64,000 nucleotides of DNA from Neolentinus lepideus HHB14362 ss-1 (GCA_001632425.1 KV425578.1:290498-354497), one strand, 5' to 3'; counted from the first letter of the stretch, positions 1 through 14,404 are shown. Translations and numbers: made by a program. Notes: generated by a model from the letters alone, not told the origin.

Positions 1-803
1 AAGGTTTGAGAGACAGAGTTTCATGATCATAGAATCGGCGAATAAGACTATGATGCACAACGACTCACTTTGCAACCCGGGTTTACTCTCCAAGCCGGCT
101 TCTATCAGACGATAGCCGGCGTACTTCACTATTCGGGTCATGTATCGAATGATCATCTAGCTTGCGCGCCACCTAAAATAGCACCGAGGGAAATCGGACG
201 TACACGCAGCAGACAGGGTTCGGCCATCCGAATCCGGCTCCTTTTCGTGATGAACAGTGCCTGACAAATTCCACAGAGCAACACCTACTCAAACAATCAT
301 ATTTCTATTACTCATTGAATAAGCAACAAGATGGCACGGCCTGACCTTCTTGATCCAAGGAATCCGCCAAATCCTGCCAATTCTTGTTGGATCTAGGGCG
401 TTGCTCAATGAACGACTCCGCGAGCATTGCCATTTGACCTAGTTCCTCCACAAGCATATGATCCATTGTACATCGCTGATCGTTCAGACGAGGCTTAGTT
501 TTCAGCAGAAGGCCTTGGTTTTGTCGTCAACTCGGTTCAGCGTGAGCAACTCTGTAGATCAACCGTACCTGTAATTTTCTGGTGTAATTCCCGTAAATTG
601 GCATTCAATATACTTCTCTTCTTATTTTCTGCCATAGTTAACAGTAAAGAGCAAGCACGAAAGAAGGCAGTAAGTAACGCTCAAGACGCTCAGAATAACT
701 GGCCTACTCAGTGGAATCACGGTCACGCCGCGTCGTCTCCGTGACGCCACGCGTATTTGTCACGTTCCATTTCCTTGCATATACCGCTACAACCGCCGGG
801 AAC
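1..803. other. No recognisable gene
   Basis: I see no gene here. Short open frames exist but none has a recognisable motif, and no tRNA- or repeat-like structure stands out. The last part is the probable promoter of the small gene starting at 804. Confidence 0.5.
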
Positions 804-1264
804 ATGGAATCCGAAACCTCAGGACTTCCTCCTGAGGCCGTTCAAAGATGCAAAAAGGTAAGGAGTTTAGTCACAGCTCTGCGCGTGCGCACGCGGTGAT
901 AAATGAATGTGTTTCACTTATAGGAAGCCCTGAGAGACGGAGCGTTTGCGGGCTTGACGTGCGGATTGACTGGAGGTAAATCTGATACTGATATTTTTAT
1001 TTCTACCGATACAAACCGTTCTATAGCCCTCGTCGGCGCGAGAATCATGCGACTCAGCCGAAATCTTACCATCGTTTCTGGGTGTCGTAAGTAGTCTTGT
1101 CCACAAGTAATATCGCGCAGTGACTGATCCACGCAGTTACTGGAGTTCTATCAGGATATTTGTTTACTTTGGCCTTTCGCGACGCTAACATAGCTCAGCT
1201 GAAAAAAGATGTCCGAATTGCGGCTGCACGCTCACCCTTTGTGCCGGACGATCGTCCCCAATAG
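804..1264 (+). CDS. Small putative membrane protein (97 aa), four exons
   Basis: Exons 804-857, 924-975, 1027-1086 and 1137-1264 sum to 294 nt, or 97 residues plus stop. Introns are 66, 51 and 50 bp with GT-AG ends; the last donor is a strong gtaagt. The protein begins MESETSGLPPEAVQRCKKEA, followed by a Gly/Ala-rich hydrophobic stretch (about residues 26-42), a basic loop (MRLSRN), a second small-residue-rich hydrophobic segment containing GVLSGYLFTLAF, and a charged C-terminus. This two-helix hairpin plan resembles OCIA-type or other small mitochondrial membrane proteins, but I cannot assign a family. Low complexity of splicing choices and exact frame closure argue that it is a real gene. 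Function unknown; location in a membrane is inferred from hydrophobicity only. Confidence 0.6.
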
Positions 1265-4200
1265 AATGGGTTGTACTATTCGCTTGAATGATTCATAACA
1301 GCTCTCAACATGAATCTTGACGCGCAGTGGGCTATTAGATGACATTTCTGTACACCAACCAGTATTCGATCGCAGATTGTCATGTATGCTGCCAAGTCAT
1401 CCAAGCCCTGCCGTTTCCCTCGCCCTGCCCTCGGCAGCTAACATGGCAGGCATCTCGTGATCCTAACATACTGCGAATTACAGCCGCTGCGTCAAACGTC
1501 CGGTAAGAGTCTCGTTACGAAAGTAGGACGTGTATGCCTCCTCTGATAAAAGTGTCTTTCCAGAATTGTCATTGGTCGGGACCTCCGTTGATCCCGCTTT
1601 ATACTAAAACTGTTGCCCCTGAGACGTTCTAATGCATCTAGTGACGTGCCGCAGATGAACAAGCTGTCTGCATCGGAGGTCTGTCTAGAATCCGGTGAAG
1701 GTTAATTTTGAATTTCTCCCATAAATGATCTCCCAATGGCCCGCTTTCGATCAATCCTATCCAGAGCTGAGCTGGTAACGTCCTCTCGGAACACAGACCA
1801 AAGTCGGCGAAAATCATTGCAAGGCATGTAACCTGGCTGCGTGAGGCTTGGACCGACGTTCACGATGGACCAGTTACGACAACTGACTGCGTTGCAAGCC
1901 AAGCCCATGGCGCACGGACGCTGTAAGTACGACATGCGTCTCGGAATTCTATTCTTATGACTAATTTATATTTACATGCACACACACTACACGCAGATAT
2001 ATGCGCGGGAATGACCTCGCCGTTTTCGTCCCGACGACTAGCCCAGTTCGCGAGAAGAAGGACAACGCGACACAATCCATGATTATTTGAGTGGAGCGGT
2101 ACCGTGGAACCAGAATATGTAACTGCTGTGCCCGGACTAGGCAACTTCTTACAAGTGGGGAAGTTGGATCAGGAACACGGAACAACTACGCCTTCGGCGA
2201 AGACGCCAATGTTGTTGTGCTATATCCGCATTGCTCATGCCACCGGCTCCAGCTCTAAGTGAGCATCTTAATGCCGCCACTCGTTGCAGCTGCACTGTAA
2301 TGATGTGTCAAATTCGTAGCAGTTCCCTTGGATGGCAAGTTCACCGCACAACACTTCACGTGATTGCCGGTGCCATGCTGTGACTCGATGTATGTCCACC
2401 ACATCGTGTTGTCTGATTTTTGCTTTCGTTGATCATTGTTGAATTTATCTAAGCAGTCGACCTGCGTCCCCGCAAGAGCGGCAGCTACGTACCGATCTCG
2501 CGACCTAGCACAAAGTGTTTCTATCAATAACTTCATCGACTTCTGCGTGAGAGACGCGATATTTTTGAGACCCGTGGAAATTGCTATGTTGACGGAACAT
2601 GGCAGGAACCGATATAGAGCAGCAGACCTGTATGTAACGGGACTTGTAAATACTTGAAGGTATGTGGTCAGATACAACTGACGGTTCGGCTTATGCGGGC
2701 TGTGGTGAAAGATGCACCATCCTTCTTCGTTCTACGCAGTGACAGAACGCTTTAGATTACACCAGTGCGTTTTGGTATTGATCTCACGACCATCTTTGCT
2801 CATGTCGGCGGCGCAAGCTTTGCCCCTTTCTGGAAGCTCTGCGGTGTAGGCGACCACCATCGTCCTACCACCCCACTGGCTTAGACCCTGCGTGTTCCAT
2901 ATCCAACGTTACTCAGCTCCGACTCATATCCTCGACTTCTAGTGTTCTAGCAATTCCACATCTCTGCAACTGTCCAAGGTTCATGAATCCCCGTCCGACT
3001 CCCGGTCAGGTCTGACGAGGTGACGTGGCTCTGAGCCCGCATCACGTGTTGGACCAACTTAAAGAATGTAATGATGCATTTGCACCTGCCGATTGTGGTG
3101 CACCGGGGCAGTACACCATCCGGACTGGTGCGCCGGCTGTACCCTCAGGCTTCAATCAAGCTTGGTTCCGGTACAAATGAGACTGGTGGGTCTGCAACAA
3201 ACTGCGCCTAGTCCCACGCTTACGTTCAACTTCCCCGGCAACCTCCTTGCGGACCGGTGACTATCGGTTCGGGATGGTGATGGTGATGGGAAGATGTCAT
3301 GGCATGTCATGTCTATGGTACTATGTCCATTACTGAAGTTCTCGTGAGATGGTAATAGGTAGGTGATACTTCGCTACGTTCTATCAGGGCAGCCGGAACT
3401 ACGTGTGTCAGCGCCCAAACCGGGACACGTGGGACCCGCCACCTCAGGGCACCCACCCACCATATGAAAGGTGTGTCAATGCAGTGTTCTTTGTCCGCAC
3501 GCTTCTGTGGGTGACTTGAGCTACTGTGTCCGTGATTCATGGTTATCCGACTGCATGGTTCGGGTGTGACGGGAGGCATAGCGAAAGACGCGGTTGATCC
3601 GTGGCGATGGGGCAGCGATGTGCCTAGCCTAGCACTAGGATGCTGCCCTACAAGGTTACTCGACGGGCCCCTTTGCAATTCGCGATCTCCGAAGCTGGAC
3701 GAACAGATCATGCTGCGGCGAGACTCCCTAGGATTCACCACGACGACGATTTTGGGGAAAAGGCAAGGCAGCCCCGCTTTGGGATGCTGCTATCAACCTT
3801 CGTTTCCGGACCGCTGGCGCCTACCTTTCACCTGAGGCCGCTTCCTGGTGACCTGTCTCAATAGATGCGTAATTGTTTTCCAAGTTCCGAACTGCAGCGC
3901 GGCAGCTGTAACCCTGATAATAAGCTACAGCGATGAAACGTTCTAACTGCTTTCCACCGCATCTGTCTGTTCGAGTGCGTTTATGCGATGCACCGTCGAC
4001 CCTTTCTTGACGAGCTGGGCCTTTCTGACCGAATACTTGATCGGTTCCATTGGAGCTCGCTATTGCACCCTATCATCGCCTCCCGTCGACGCGAGCACCT
4101 GTCCTGTGCTTAGCAATCTTTACGATAATATCAATGTTCTTGCCCCTTACGCGCCTGCCCCGACCGCTTTAGATGTTCATGGGATCCGCCGCTAGCGTCG

Positions 4201-7200
4201 TATCCAGGCCTGACGCCTCCCTTAGCGGTTCAACTTCATGCCCGGTATCAATTGCCAAATCAGCCGTCGAGCATGAAGCTGAACTTAGTATCGACTGGTA
4301 ACTGTGACTGACCTCTGTTGTCTTACCACCTTCGCCACTCTGTAATTTCCACGGTTCGGCGCCGACTACCATCATGTCTGCATCGGTATCATGCGAGACT
4401 CACGAAGCCAATTCCAAATCCCCGAGGGTAGTTACCATACGACGGGTGTGTATGATCATCGACAAGGAATCGCTACACATCACTGAATACCCCGTGGCAT
4501 CTCGTCAGTTATTCTCGTCCTTTTACGAAAGAGAACAACTCGCTCTGTCGGCGAGAGGGTAGTAGCGGCTGTTTCACTGTAATTTGCCTGACCCCAACGT
4601 TAATGCAGGCGCCGTTACGAATAGCGTGCTCCAATTCTTTTGTCCAGACGGTAGACTATTCCACGCGAATCTCAGCAGGATTTGTCGTGGACGCCACAGC
4701 TCCGTTGCCTGTTTCGTCCGTTCCTCGATTAGAAGAAGGTTCGTGCTGATAACAGTCCAAATATGCTGGATGCAACACCTGTCGATCTAGGCGTCCTGTT
4801 CTGAACTTGGTGCATCCGATCGGTCACCAGCGCAGTCGCGGGCGATCGCCGTTTGCAGTAGTGGCGGTGAAGTTGAGTTCTGGCCATTGATTTTTCATCC
4901 TAGAGTTGAGTTCCAAAGAGAGTTGACGGGAACAAGGCATTCCATGGTATCAAACATCTGCTCGAGAAAGTTGAGCATTATGCTTGGATCACTAGCCCCA
5001 TCTGTGCAAGCCTTCGTACGGTTGATCTCCGCGGGGCCATGTCGAATCCTGGCAACTTGCGCGTCCGTCTGGTGAACATGTACGCACACGCCCGCATACG
5101 GTACGTACGTGCCTCTGTGATGCGAATATCGCTTCATCACGCGCAGTCGTCAATCAGATTCTCCAATTACAAAGGAGCTATGTGTATCACGAACCAACGA
5201 GACTCGAGAAGAGGCGCGGGTCTTCGACAATGATATTTAATTTAGGTCCGCGCGAACCGAGCCGTGAACTGGGAAAGACTTCTGGACCGATCAGTACACG
5301 GGGCGCAGCAAGGGGAGATCTGATCTGGCCTATGAGCGAAGCTTAGATCATAGCCCAGTTCCTGTCACCGTGACCGGTCTTTCTCTGTGACGGGATAAGT
5401 CCAAATACAGAAGGAGCGCTGCCGCTTACGGCATTAGCAGTGACGTGACATCCCGTGAGGTCCGGGTATTGTAAGGGAAATGTAAGGGTAATCTTGCCGG
5501 TAATGACACCCAGATCGGACGCCGACACCGGAGGACTCCTTCTCCGCAAATGGACGGCCGATGATCTAATCATCATACGTCTTCAGATCTTCCTTGTTAC
5601 AAGTGCTGGGCAGTAAGGGGGAGATGAGCTTAGCGTCCATTTAGGCGGATCCGGGGACGGTCTGGATGCCAAGTACTGGCTTTGCACCCGGCTTCTGTGC
5701 ATACTTTCTTTTGGATAGTCCCTAGCACATGTATCATATTGAACGTCGGATGTTTGGTACGAAGCCTATAGGGACCTTGTCGCCGATAGTTCAGAAGGGA
5801 ATTGGACGGAATGAACGGGTGGGAGATCTCCAGAACCGCATGTATCATGCGCTGGCATCAACAGCAGTACCGCGCAATCAGGCTACGTCGTTCTGAGGAC
5901 CTGAGATGCAGGCGGCGCCACGTACTGGAACCCACGGCATAGCATGCCACATTGGATGGGCCCTGGGCAGAACTAAAACAGACGACGTTTCCGTCGCACC
6001 ATAAAGTTGACCCTCTCGTGGGCGTCGAGTAAGACACCATGACATGTGTCAATCGCACAAGAAGGCTTGGAGCTGCAGCGGAACACCATGCGCAGTGACA
6101 ACCTATCAAAGTTGAATGAGTAAGGGTGTGGATAATATACATAACGCGCGGTAATATGCAGGCCGGTGTCCTGAGTGGGATTGATGAGGCTAAGCCCCTC
6201 TGCGGCACCGATATTCAGGAAAAATGGGAGCGGGCGCGGGGTGGCATACTTACCAACCTGCCTGGGTTCGATTTCTGAGGAACGTGACAGGAGAAATTGT
6301 ATAGGCCCGTGCGAGACTGATCTGCAAAGTTATGGACATGCCGTAGCGGTCGGTCGGATGGATTAGTCGCGTCTGTTGCTAGATGCTAAGGAGCAAATGA
6401 AACTAGTCAGTGTAGGTTGAGATCTTTCTGATGAGAGTGCGAAGTTCCTTTAGCTAGTGATGCAAACATGACCATCATCGTTCCGCACATAACAATGGAC
6501 AGGGATAATATGCTACGCGGAGATGGAAGGTGAAGGCAGAACAGACAAACTTGGACAAGGGCCGCGATCATAAACACCTTACTTCGGTGTACGGACGGTT
6601 AGTAACGTAGAAGGTAGAGCCGCGAAAGAGTTGCGCTTGTGGCTCCCAAAATGGATGACGAAACAGATTGGACATATCAGGAGGAAAGGAAGCGGCAAGA
6701 AAGGGAGAGAAAGGGATGGTATGTGGCAGGACACACGGCGTGGTAACGAGGTTATGGGCCGGACGGGACATCCGGAAATGGACATGGAAGGATGTGTTGG
6801 AGCCGCAAGGAGCCTTTACGGGAGCCACAGCGCGAAAAATAAACCTTAAATAATCTCTCCTGTTATGGCCCGTGCGAAACCTCCAGCACAGCACGCCTGC
6901 CTTCTAAAGCGAAAATTAGGGGAAAGGCTATGGGGAATCCCCATCACATGACCTCGGCATAAGCATCGGCAGGGCTCCGTAAAAAATAAATAGAAAATGA
7001 CGAAAAATGAGTTTATGTTAGAATCTGAGATTACAGTTGGAAATGCAGCGGGAGATCAAATTTGTTGTGGCAGGTCGCAGGCTTCGGAGGAGTCGACCCT
7101 TTCGGAGCGTCGACCCTTTTTCCATCTTCTCCTGTTTGTCTCTAAGCGGGATCTCTATCCGGAAAAATGCTCCCTCTTTTTTGCCGTATTCTGTTGTACG

Positions 7201-7306
7201 CCGACTTGATTAAATACATCTCTTCCGTACTACGCGATGGCCCGCTCCCAGTACTATTGCGTTAGCGTTTCTTCGACGCAAAGTCCCTCGCTGTGGCCAT
7301 CATACC
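1265..7306. other. About 6 kb without a recognisable gene
   Basis: Many short open frames (up to about 140 codons) on both strands, none with a recognisable motif and none chaining across plausible introns. A short coding-like patch near 3100-3170 cannot be extended. Base composition looks mixed and unlike the adjoining exons. The final 250 bp hold the promoter region of the cyclin gene, including a short direct repeat near 7093. Decayed mobile or genic DNA is possible but I see no terminal repeats to prove it. Confidence 0.45.
7093..7121. repeat. Direct repeat upstream of the cyclin gene
   Basis: The decamer TCGACCCTTT occurs twice, 17 bp apart, joined by CGGAG-like spacer. It lies about 190 bp before the cyclin start codon. 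It could be a duplicated factor-binding site or chance; no function can be assigned. Confidence 0.4.
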
Positions 7307-9730
7307 ATGGCCCTATATACACCGCCCTCCCTTCCCCACACGCCCTCATCCTATCCCATGAACCGTCATTCTTCTCTACTCTCGACTGAGCTCTTAGCAG
7401 CAACCGCCACTTGGTCAACATGGCGCCAACCAAAACTCGAAATGCCTCTCACACCGCCGCTTTCTGTGCCTGCTCGGAGAGCAGACAGACCTCAGGTGAC
7501 GGTCCTGCCACCAATATCGCAGCTGGACCGGAACATGTCGCGTATATCGCCTTGTAAGTCATCCGAGACACGTCTAATGACGCGCAATACATGTCTGACT
7601 TTGATCGGAACGCGCAGTAACGCCTCCGCCCATGGAGGACATTCCTATAGCTAGCGCGTCCAGCGTTCCGTACACCGACTCTTCCGACTCATCCGACATG
7701 GACGACTACCAGCAGGCAAAGCCCTCAATGCCTTCGCCGCCGCCCCATCTCGTTGACTGGTTCAGCACGTCGCAAAAGCGCTCTGCACACTTCATTGCTG
7801 AAAAGACCTGCGAAATGATATGCTATCTGTGGTTTGCAAACAACTCCGCGCCTCCGTCAAAGTCTAGTCTCGGGTCGACGCGGGCACGTGACCACTCTCC
7901 CTCTACCGCCTCGCCACCCTATATTCCTCAAAGTAATCCTCAGACCGCGTCGTTACAGTTGGTCGCGTCCCCAGCATTTGTTAATTTTATGCAGAAACTT
8001 CTCGAGACGACTCAAGTTAGTCAGTCGGTGATCGTTCTCTCACTACACTACATCTACCGGCTCAAGGAGCGAAACCGGTTTACAAATGGGCAACCAGGGA
8101 GCGAGTTTCGAGTGGCGGTCGCAGCGTTAATGATGGCTAATAAGTTTGTTGATGAGTGCGTGGCCTTCATTTCCGTGTCCAAATGGAACGCTGACTTATT
8201 CACTTTCAGTAATACCTACACTAATAAGACTTGGTCCGAAATCTCTTCTATCTCTCTGAACGAGATCAATAAAATGGAACGTGAATTCTTAATGGGCGTC
8301 GATTTCGACTTGTATGTTGACAAGAGCACGTACGAATCGTGGCTCAACTTGTTGAAGGGGCTGGTGATGGCGAAGGAGAAGGACTCGCGGAGATGGCACC
8401 GGGGACGCGGGAAGGATGTGAGGGCAGTTGGACGGGTGGCGCCAGCGACGGTGTACAGGCCGAGTACGCGTTGTAGGCAGGAGGAGAATGGTGAAACGAG
8501 CAGGCGGCATCGTGCAAGATCAACGTCTCCTGTGTCGCGTGCGGCTGTTTACCCCGATTCCTCTTACCACCACTTCACCTTCGCGCTTCCTCCCTTACCC
8601 TCGACCGCTCCCCGTTCCGTCTCATCACATCGGTATCCTTCTCCTGAGAAGGACTACTTCGACTCTCCCGTCTCTCCCACACCTCATCCCGGTGAGAAGC
8701 GCTCTGCTAATACGGCCTTCTCGTGTACATCCGGCTCGTACGATACGTCTTTGACCCCGCCTCGACCCGCGAAGCGTCCCACGAGTATGCACGGCCTCAC
8801 CCTAGAGATTCCGGAGTACACATCTGTCAAGGGCCAGCTCAGCGGACCTGGTGCCACACCGAGTCCGATGGAGAGCTTGCAGAGTTTCTCCAAGTTGAGT
8901 TTGGGCGGCGAAGGCATCAACGTGCCTGGATCATCGTGTTTGCCGAAGAGGGAGCAACCGCAGACACTTGCTGCGGCGTACCGTGCGGTCTCGAGCAGAT
9001 CAGACGGAGTTCCTCAGGTGAGTTGTATGCGCATATAGTCATGTATTCTAACATATTAATATGTTCTGCGCTACAGAGTCTCTACTACTACTCGCTTACT
9101 TGTTCTCCCACGGAGGAAGACGACCCGGCGAATGCGCGCTGCCGCAAGGCTAAGTTGCGCGTTCATCATGCACCTGCACCGGCGTCGAACTCGTACTATG
9201 CCACCTCCGAACTCGCATCGTGCCCGCAACAGGCAGCAAACTCCTACCCATGCTATCAGTATACTCCTAGCTCGTACGGTGGACACCAAGGCCCTCGTAT
9301 CCCTATGGTCGTGCAGAGCGCATCGGCGAGCCCGGACATCTCGATGTCGGAGATGCCCTTGCCGCCCCCCCCGCAGGTGAAACGCTACGAGCCGACTGCG
9401 GACGTGTACGCGTGGTCGCGGCGCGCGAGTGAGCCTGGCTATGACTCGCTTGCCCAGCGACACTCGACTTCGCGCTCGCCGTACGAGCAGCAGGATTACC
9501 GCCACCCGCAGGAAGCACCGAGGTACGCGGATAGCAAGTCGCCTGTGCCCTCGGCGCCCTTTGCGAACGCTGGCCCGCCTGGGGTGCAGCTGTACACCCC
9601 ACCCGATCAGACGTACCTCCGGCCGCCGACGCACCTCCTCCAGTATCGCCCGCCGCCGCAGCAAGTTGATCGATTGTCGCCTGACTTCACGTATTTTCAA
9701 TGGCCCTCCGATAGGGGACGGAGGCTGTAA
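7307..9730 (+). CDS. Pho80/PCL-type cyclin-domain protein
   Basis: Four exons, 7307-7553, 7618-8155, 8210-9017 and 9077-9730, give 748 aa. The cyclin box lies around residues 185-310: it includes SVIVLSLHYIYRLKERNRF, then, across the 54-bp second intron, NKFVDDNTYTNKTWSE, and later EINKMEREFLMGVDFDLYV. These are hallmarks of the Pho80/Pcl family, which activates a Pho85-type CDK in phosphate, glycogen or polarity control. Splicing of intron 2 restores the conserved Asp-Asp-Asn; unspliced it inserts 18 codons without a stop. The C-terminal half is long, Pro/Ser/Tyr-rich and predicted disordered, far larger than yeast Pho80 (about 290 aa). The first ATG at 7307 was chosen because exon 1 splices in frame; an internal ATG at 7632 is an alternative start. 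Which CDK it binds cannot be read from sequence. Confidence 0.85.
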
Positions 9731-12700
9731 AAATAATTGTCCCCCCCTTGCATTGGACCTTTTTTGCGCAAATAGTAATGTGTAATATCCTTCATTCCAG
9801 TGACTTATTGTTGCATGGTTGGGTTCCGTGTGTGTGTCATAGCCATTGTCCGCATCGCATTTTCTCTCGTCTTGCATAGCATTTCTTCCTCCTCTTCATT
9901 CCGTTTACGGTTCACGTTCGTCACGACCTTAGACTCTCTTTTGCACATCGCAGTTCTTCATCCAGCATCGCACGTCACGTACATACATACATACCACCGT
10001 CCATCACACACGCATTCACCCCGTATTGTACTTTTGTATATTGATGTGCCCATAGTATAGTACTTCTAGTACCGCTACTCAGATACAGCCTATTACTGTC
10101 TACGTAACCTTATTAGTTATAAATATTACGCCTCACAGCACCCTCTCAGGTGTTTTCTGATTTTCTCATGCACGCACATCTGTTCTAATATTGATTTATG
10201 GGATTCGCAGAGGTGGTCATATACTGGACGTGACAGATTTGGCACCGTCTCGGCGCTGATACCGGGAAGGCACAGGATGGGTACGGATGTGCGTACGAGA
10301 ATACGCAAATGTGAATGGCTAATTACTTATCGCGCTCTATGTGGGGATACTTCTTTCGAAGTAGCATAGATATCCGCCTGGCTGCTGTAGTGTCACATAT
10401 CAAGATGGGAACGTATCGCAAGCGCGTCTCGTGGCTAATATATATATGCCTCACTTAGCTCGACTCCAATTTTTTGGTTTGAGACTTGTTCGGGTAGGAA
10501 GCCTTTACGACAGGGGCATTTCGGCACTTGGCGACTGGTAGGCCCTGGGCGTTTCTGTCAGCACCGGCATTGAGACGCCTTTCGATATCCAATCTGCCGT
10601 GCTGCGAGGAACTTGGCGAGTGTTGCGTATCTATAGTGCAGGGAGGCCCGGAGTCATCGCTTTAGTCTGCTTCTCTTATTGACCTTTGCCCGAAACCCGT
10701 CTCGGGCGTACTACGTGGTGCACGATAGGGTCTATTGTCCTGGTCTCGCCTCCTCGAAATTTCTAGGCCAACTACGTACGTGCGGATGGATCGATCCGCC
10801 ACAGATGTATGGTGCTGGAGCGGCGCACCTCCTTATGATCATGACTTGTGTGAGGAACAGCAATTTGCGATGATGGGCATCGATCAGTCGTCCATTTTCC
10901 ATCTATCTTACGGTAAGAAACGGCACTGTTCTTAGTCTGCTACGCTTAGACATCGCGTGTGACATTGCACGCAGGTACACCACGTCGGTCCGATGGACGT
11001 CAAGGACCGTCAACTAAAAGTTGCATCATGATTTACGCGAGACCTATCTCCTGGTCAAGGATGAGTCCCGGCGTAGAATGAAGTTATTCCGGCTGCGGTG
11101 AAAGCTATCATAAGTTTTAAGTATCTAGCCGTGCCGATGCGATCGTTTTCAAGACGGGGAGTCACGAGATACGTGCATCTACCCAACTCCTTCAAATCCA
11201 TCATCCTCCGGAGCAGCATCGATGCTGATGCCCAGACCATCTTGGGGTAACGCTGATTGATGGTATGCTTGCGGCTCATTTGTCGAGAACAGACTTCTCC
11301 TGGCAAGTCGTCGTGTCCATACGGCCCTTGACGAATAGACCGCAGCGTGCCACGAACGGCCACGCAGTTTCTCGGTAGTGACCGTTCGCTGATTTGACTC
11401 TGATAAGCCGCCGGTATTCCTCCTTTAGACCTTCTTTATTTATTTAATTATGTTTTTGCGGGGTCCAGTCGGCTCCCGCTAGACCTAACCTTAGGCGTTT
11501 TAAGGTTTCTAGCGTCGGGACTTGAGATCTTTACGAACCGTCGTGATCTGCGGGTCGGTGAGTCGGTTGTGGCAGTCCGATCTGTTTTGCTGATTACTGG
11601 GTCCTCTAATGAGTCCCACAAAACTCATCGTCCGTCGGATCCAACGGTCTCGATCCCATTATAAACATCCCCGCCAGCTGCATGGCATTGCCCTAGACTC
11701 ACAGCGCGGCTGTAGTTCCGGATCATGGGTATTCTGTACATCGCTGCGCTAGCAATAAACCGAGCATGGACAACCGCCACTGTCCCGACCCCACAGCCCG
11801 GGAATGGCACAATAATATCCATTACTGCCGAGCGTGGAACGGACCCTACAAAGGTGTAGGTAAAATGACAGCACGCATCATTTTATCTAACTACGCCCAC
11901 TAACCGTAAGCTACATTATAACATACGGCGGGACACGGGAGTGCGGGATTGGATCAAACCCAGGTCTCCGAATGAGCCACATTCGCACTTGCATACTTGC
12001 ACATGTCAACGTGGCACTAGTGGGCATCATTGCTAGGGTTTAGAAAGGCGAGAACGATGAGACCGTGAGAGATCAGCGTCCTGCGGGAGGGTCGGACTTA
12101 CTCCATGCACATGTCACCCCAGTGAAAGTGAAGCCATCACTACAATTTCTCCGAACGGAATTAGAAACCCGCGTCCGGACTTCAAGCTTCATAGCGCGTG
12201 TACATCGTGATTACTCGTTCTGGCTGCCAGCAAATATAACCCCACTATGTGCGAATTAAGACCAGCAAGTTACATGAGAAACATGGAATCCAGGAGATCT
12301 TCGAGGCCTAATCAGATGGCTCGGGCGAGAACTGTCATGTTCGACCTCCAAACAGTTCGCACTCCGCATCCGCTAACCACGGTACCATCGAACGCTAAGA
12401 ATCAGTCTCGAAAGTCGACCCAGTAACGGTTGTACCAGAATAGCTGATGCCAGAGAACTGAGTAGACATTTCCGGGTCCGGGTATTGGAGAGTGCCGAGG
12501 GGCACTTAGATGTCGCACGAGCTAGCTTAGGGACGGTGAGGTGCGAGTCCCATTCACCGAGAGTAGCAGCCATCATGCGTTGTCGTTGATCAGTTGCACA
12601 TGGGGCCAGTGTTATTTAGCGGTCAAGGAGAATCGGGGCTTGATACGAGGAAATGCCTCTCACAAGGGTGCCGTCACTGCTCTGAGTTGGCAGTCCGGGC

Positions 12701-14404
12701 ACCTTCGATGTTGAAACCAGTTGGAACAAGGTTTGCGGTGATGAAGTTCTGTCGGCTACGGTAAGAAATCCACAAGTGCGCCACGAACTTGGCAAGGAGG
12801 TCAATTGCGAGGCGAGCGAGCGCACAATGCCGGAACCATGTTCGGCGTACGTGGTGGCCCGAAGATGAGTGCGTCAAGAGCTAGACTCAGGGACACAGAA
12901 GTTGTAGCAGCAGAACTTGGGTTTCGACCTTGTCCGGCATGGGTTGCTGGGGAGATGACTATGCATCATACGACCAAGCGGGATGCCGTTTGTCCTCGAA
13001 CTTAGTCTATGTCACTATAACGAACGAACCGTCGCACCTTCTCAAGCGCTGGCAGTGCGAAATGGAGGTGCCGGATCTCCGCCAGACGACAACTACAATG
13101 TTACCTATGTGCAACCAGTAGTCAGTTTGCGGAGAGGCGTCGAAGGATGGTTATTCTCCGATCGGGCATTCACAAGGACTGTACGCGAGACCCACCGGGT
13201 CTCAATTTATCAACGGAAATGACATTACAACAGTTAAACGTGAAACGATGGATCCACACACCGAGTGTGATGGAAGAGAAGGCGAAGGCGCGCGTCCAAT
13301 GAAGGCACCTAGAGATAAGTATGCACTAGAATCTAGGTATCCTTGTAGATCACGACATCGGGTAATGTGCGGAGATGCAATGACGGGGGATCTAGGTCGG
13401 ACGATACGTGACCCATGATTTCCCAAGTCCGCGCGTTCTTGGAGGTAGCTGGTGTATCTGATGGTGGCAGAGATGACGTGACAAGGAAACCAGCTGCATC
13501 AATATTAAGCTGTGGGTTTCAATTACTGATATGATATATCATGCTTTCAGACGGGAAGCCAGCGCACGTGTGACCAAAGCTGCGTAGAACAACTTCCTTT
13601 ACAAATATTGCAACACAGACGAAAATGAGAGAGAATGCAGCGGGGAACAGTGCGGTCGATGTATCTTGATTCTTCCCAGTGTGTACGCGGAGGCAGATTC
13701 GTGGTGCATCAGGTGCTGTTTCCTTCCGCTGGCACTGAATAGCTACCATCTCGCCAGTTTTTGTCCAGCCTTATTCATGAATCTATGGGAAGTCGCCACT
13801 ATAGTCCAATCTTAGGTTGCTTAGAAGCCACCGCCTATGTGCTGCCAGTGCCCGAACTATTTCAGAGTCTACCTGTAACCCTCTGGGCCTGTCCGAGAGA
13901 AGCGCCGAGCGTTTACCTGCACACCCTTGATCGGGTACCACGGCGCCCAAGCGCTGTCGAGCGCGATATGAGCCAGACCTTTCCTGATAACTGGAGTAGA
14001 AGCTTGCAAGCGCCCGTACAATGCCGTCTGTGATCTATGTTCCGTCGGCGAATACCACTCCAGCTACGAATGTCGTTCGTGATGTTTCAGTTTGACTGCC
14101 AATGCAGAAGCTGCAGGGTTAGACCTATGTTGAAGTACAGTTTGTTGCGGTTTCAATGCACGTTTGATGAACTTGTTCAATACTGTGGGAAGGACAGGAC
14201 ATTGGGAGCTCGCCTGTCGTTGCCAAATCGGGATCTTTCGTGGCTGCACGCATTCCTCGTCGACATCGTTGCCAGCGACTCCCAACGTGCTGTTTCTCCT
14301 CATCTCTGTAACTGGCGGGCGGGCTGCCCATACCTAGCACCGCGATTTAACTCGCCCTACCTCATTCTCTTGATTGATCGTCTCTCCTTTTTGCATCTGC
14401 AAGC
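9731..14404. other. About 4.7 kb without a recognisable gene
   Basis: The first few hundred bases are pyrimidine-rich and probably the cyclin 3' untranslated region, with an (ATAC)n run near 9979. Beyond about 10.1 kb I find only short unconnected frames with no motif. The last stretch precedes CHS7; a longer frame at 14037-14519 overlaps the first CHS7 exon in another frame and is not credible. Confidence 0.45.

Noticed and set aside
6240..6300. GGGTTCGATTTC, similar to a tRNA T-loop
   Set aside because: No matching A box, acceptor stem or anticodon arm could be folded around it.
9071..9877. 268-codon minus-strand frame, Arg-rich
   Set aside because: It is antisense to the last cyclin exon, and its extreme Arg content is a mirror of the Pro/Ala/Tyr-rich sense codons.
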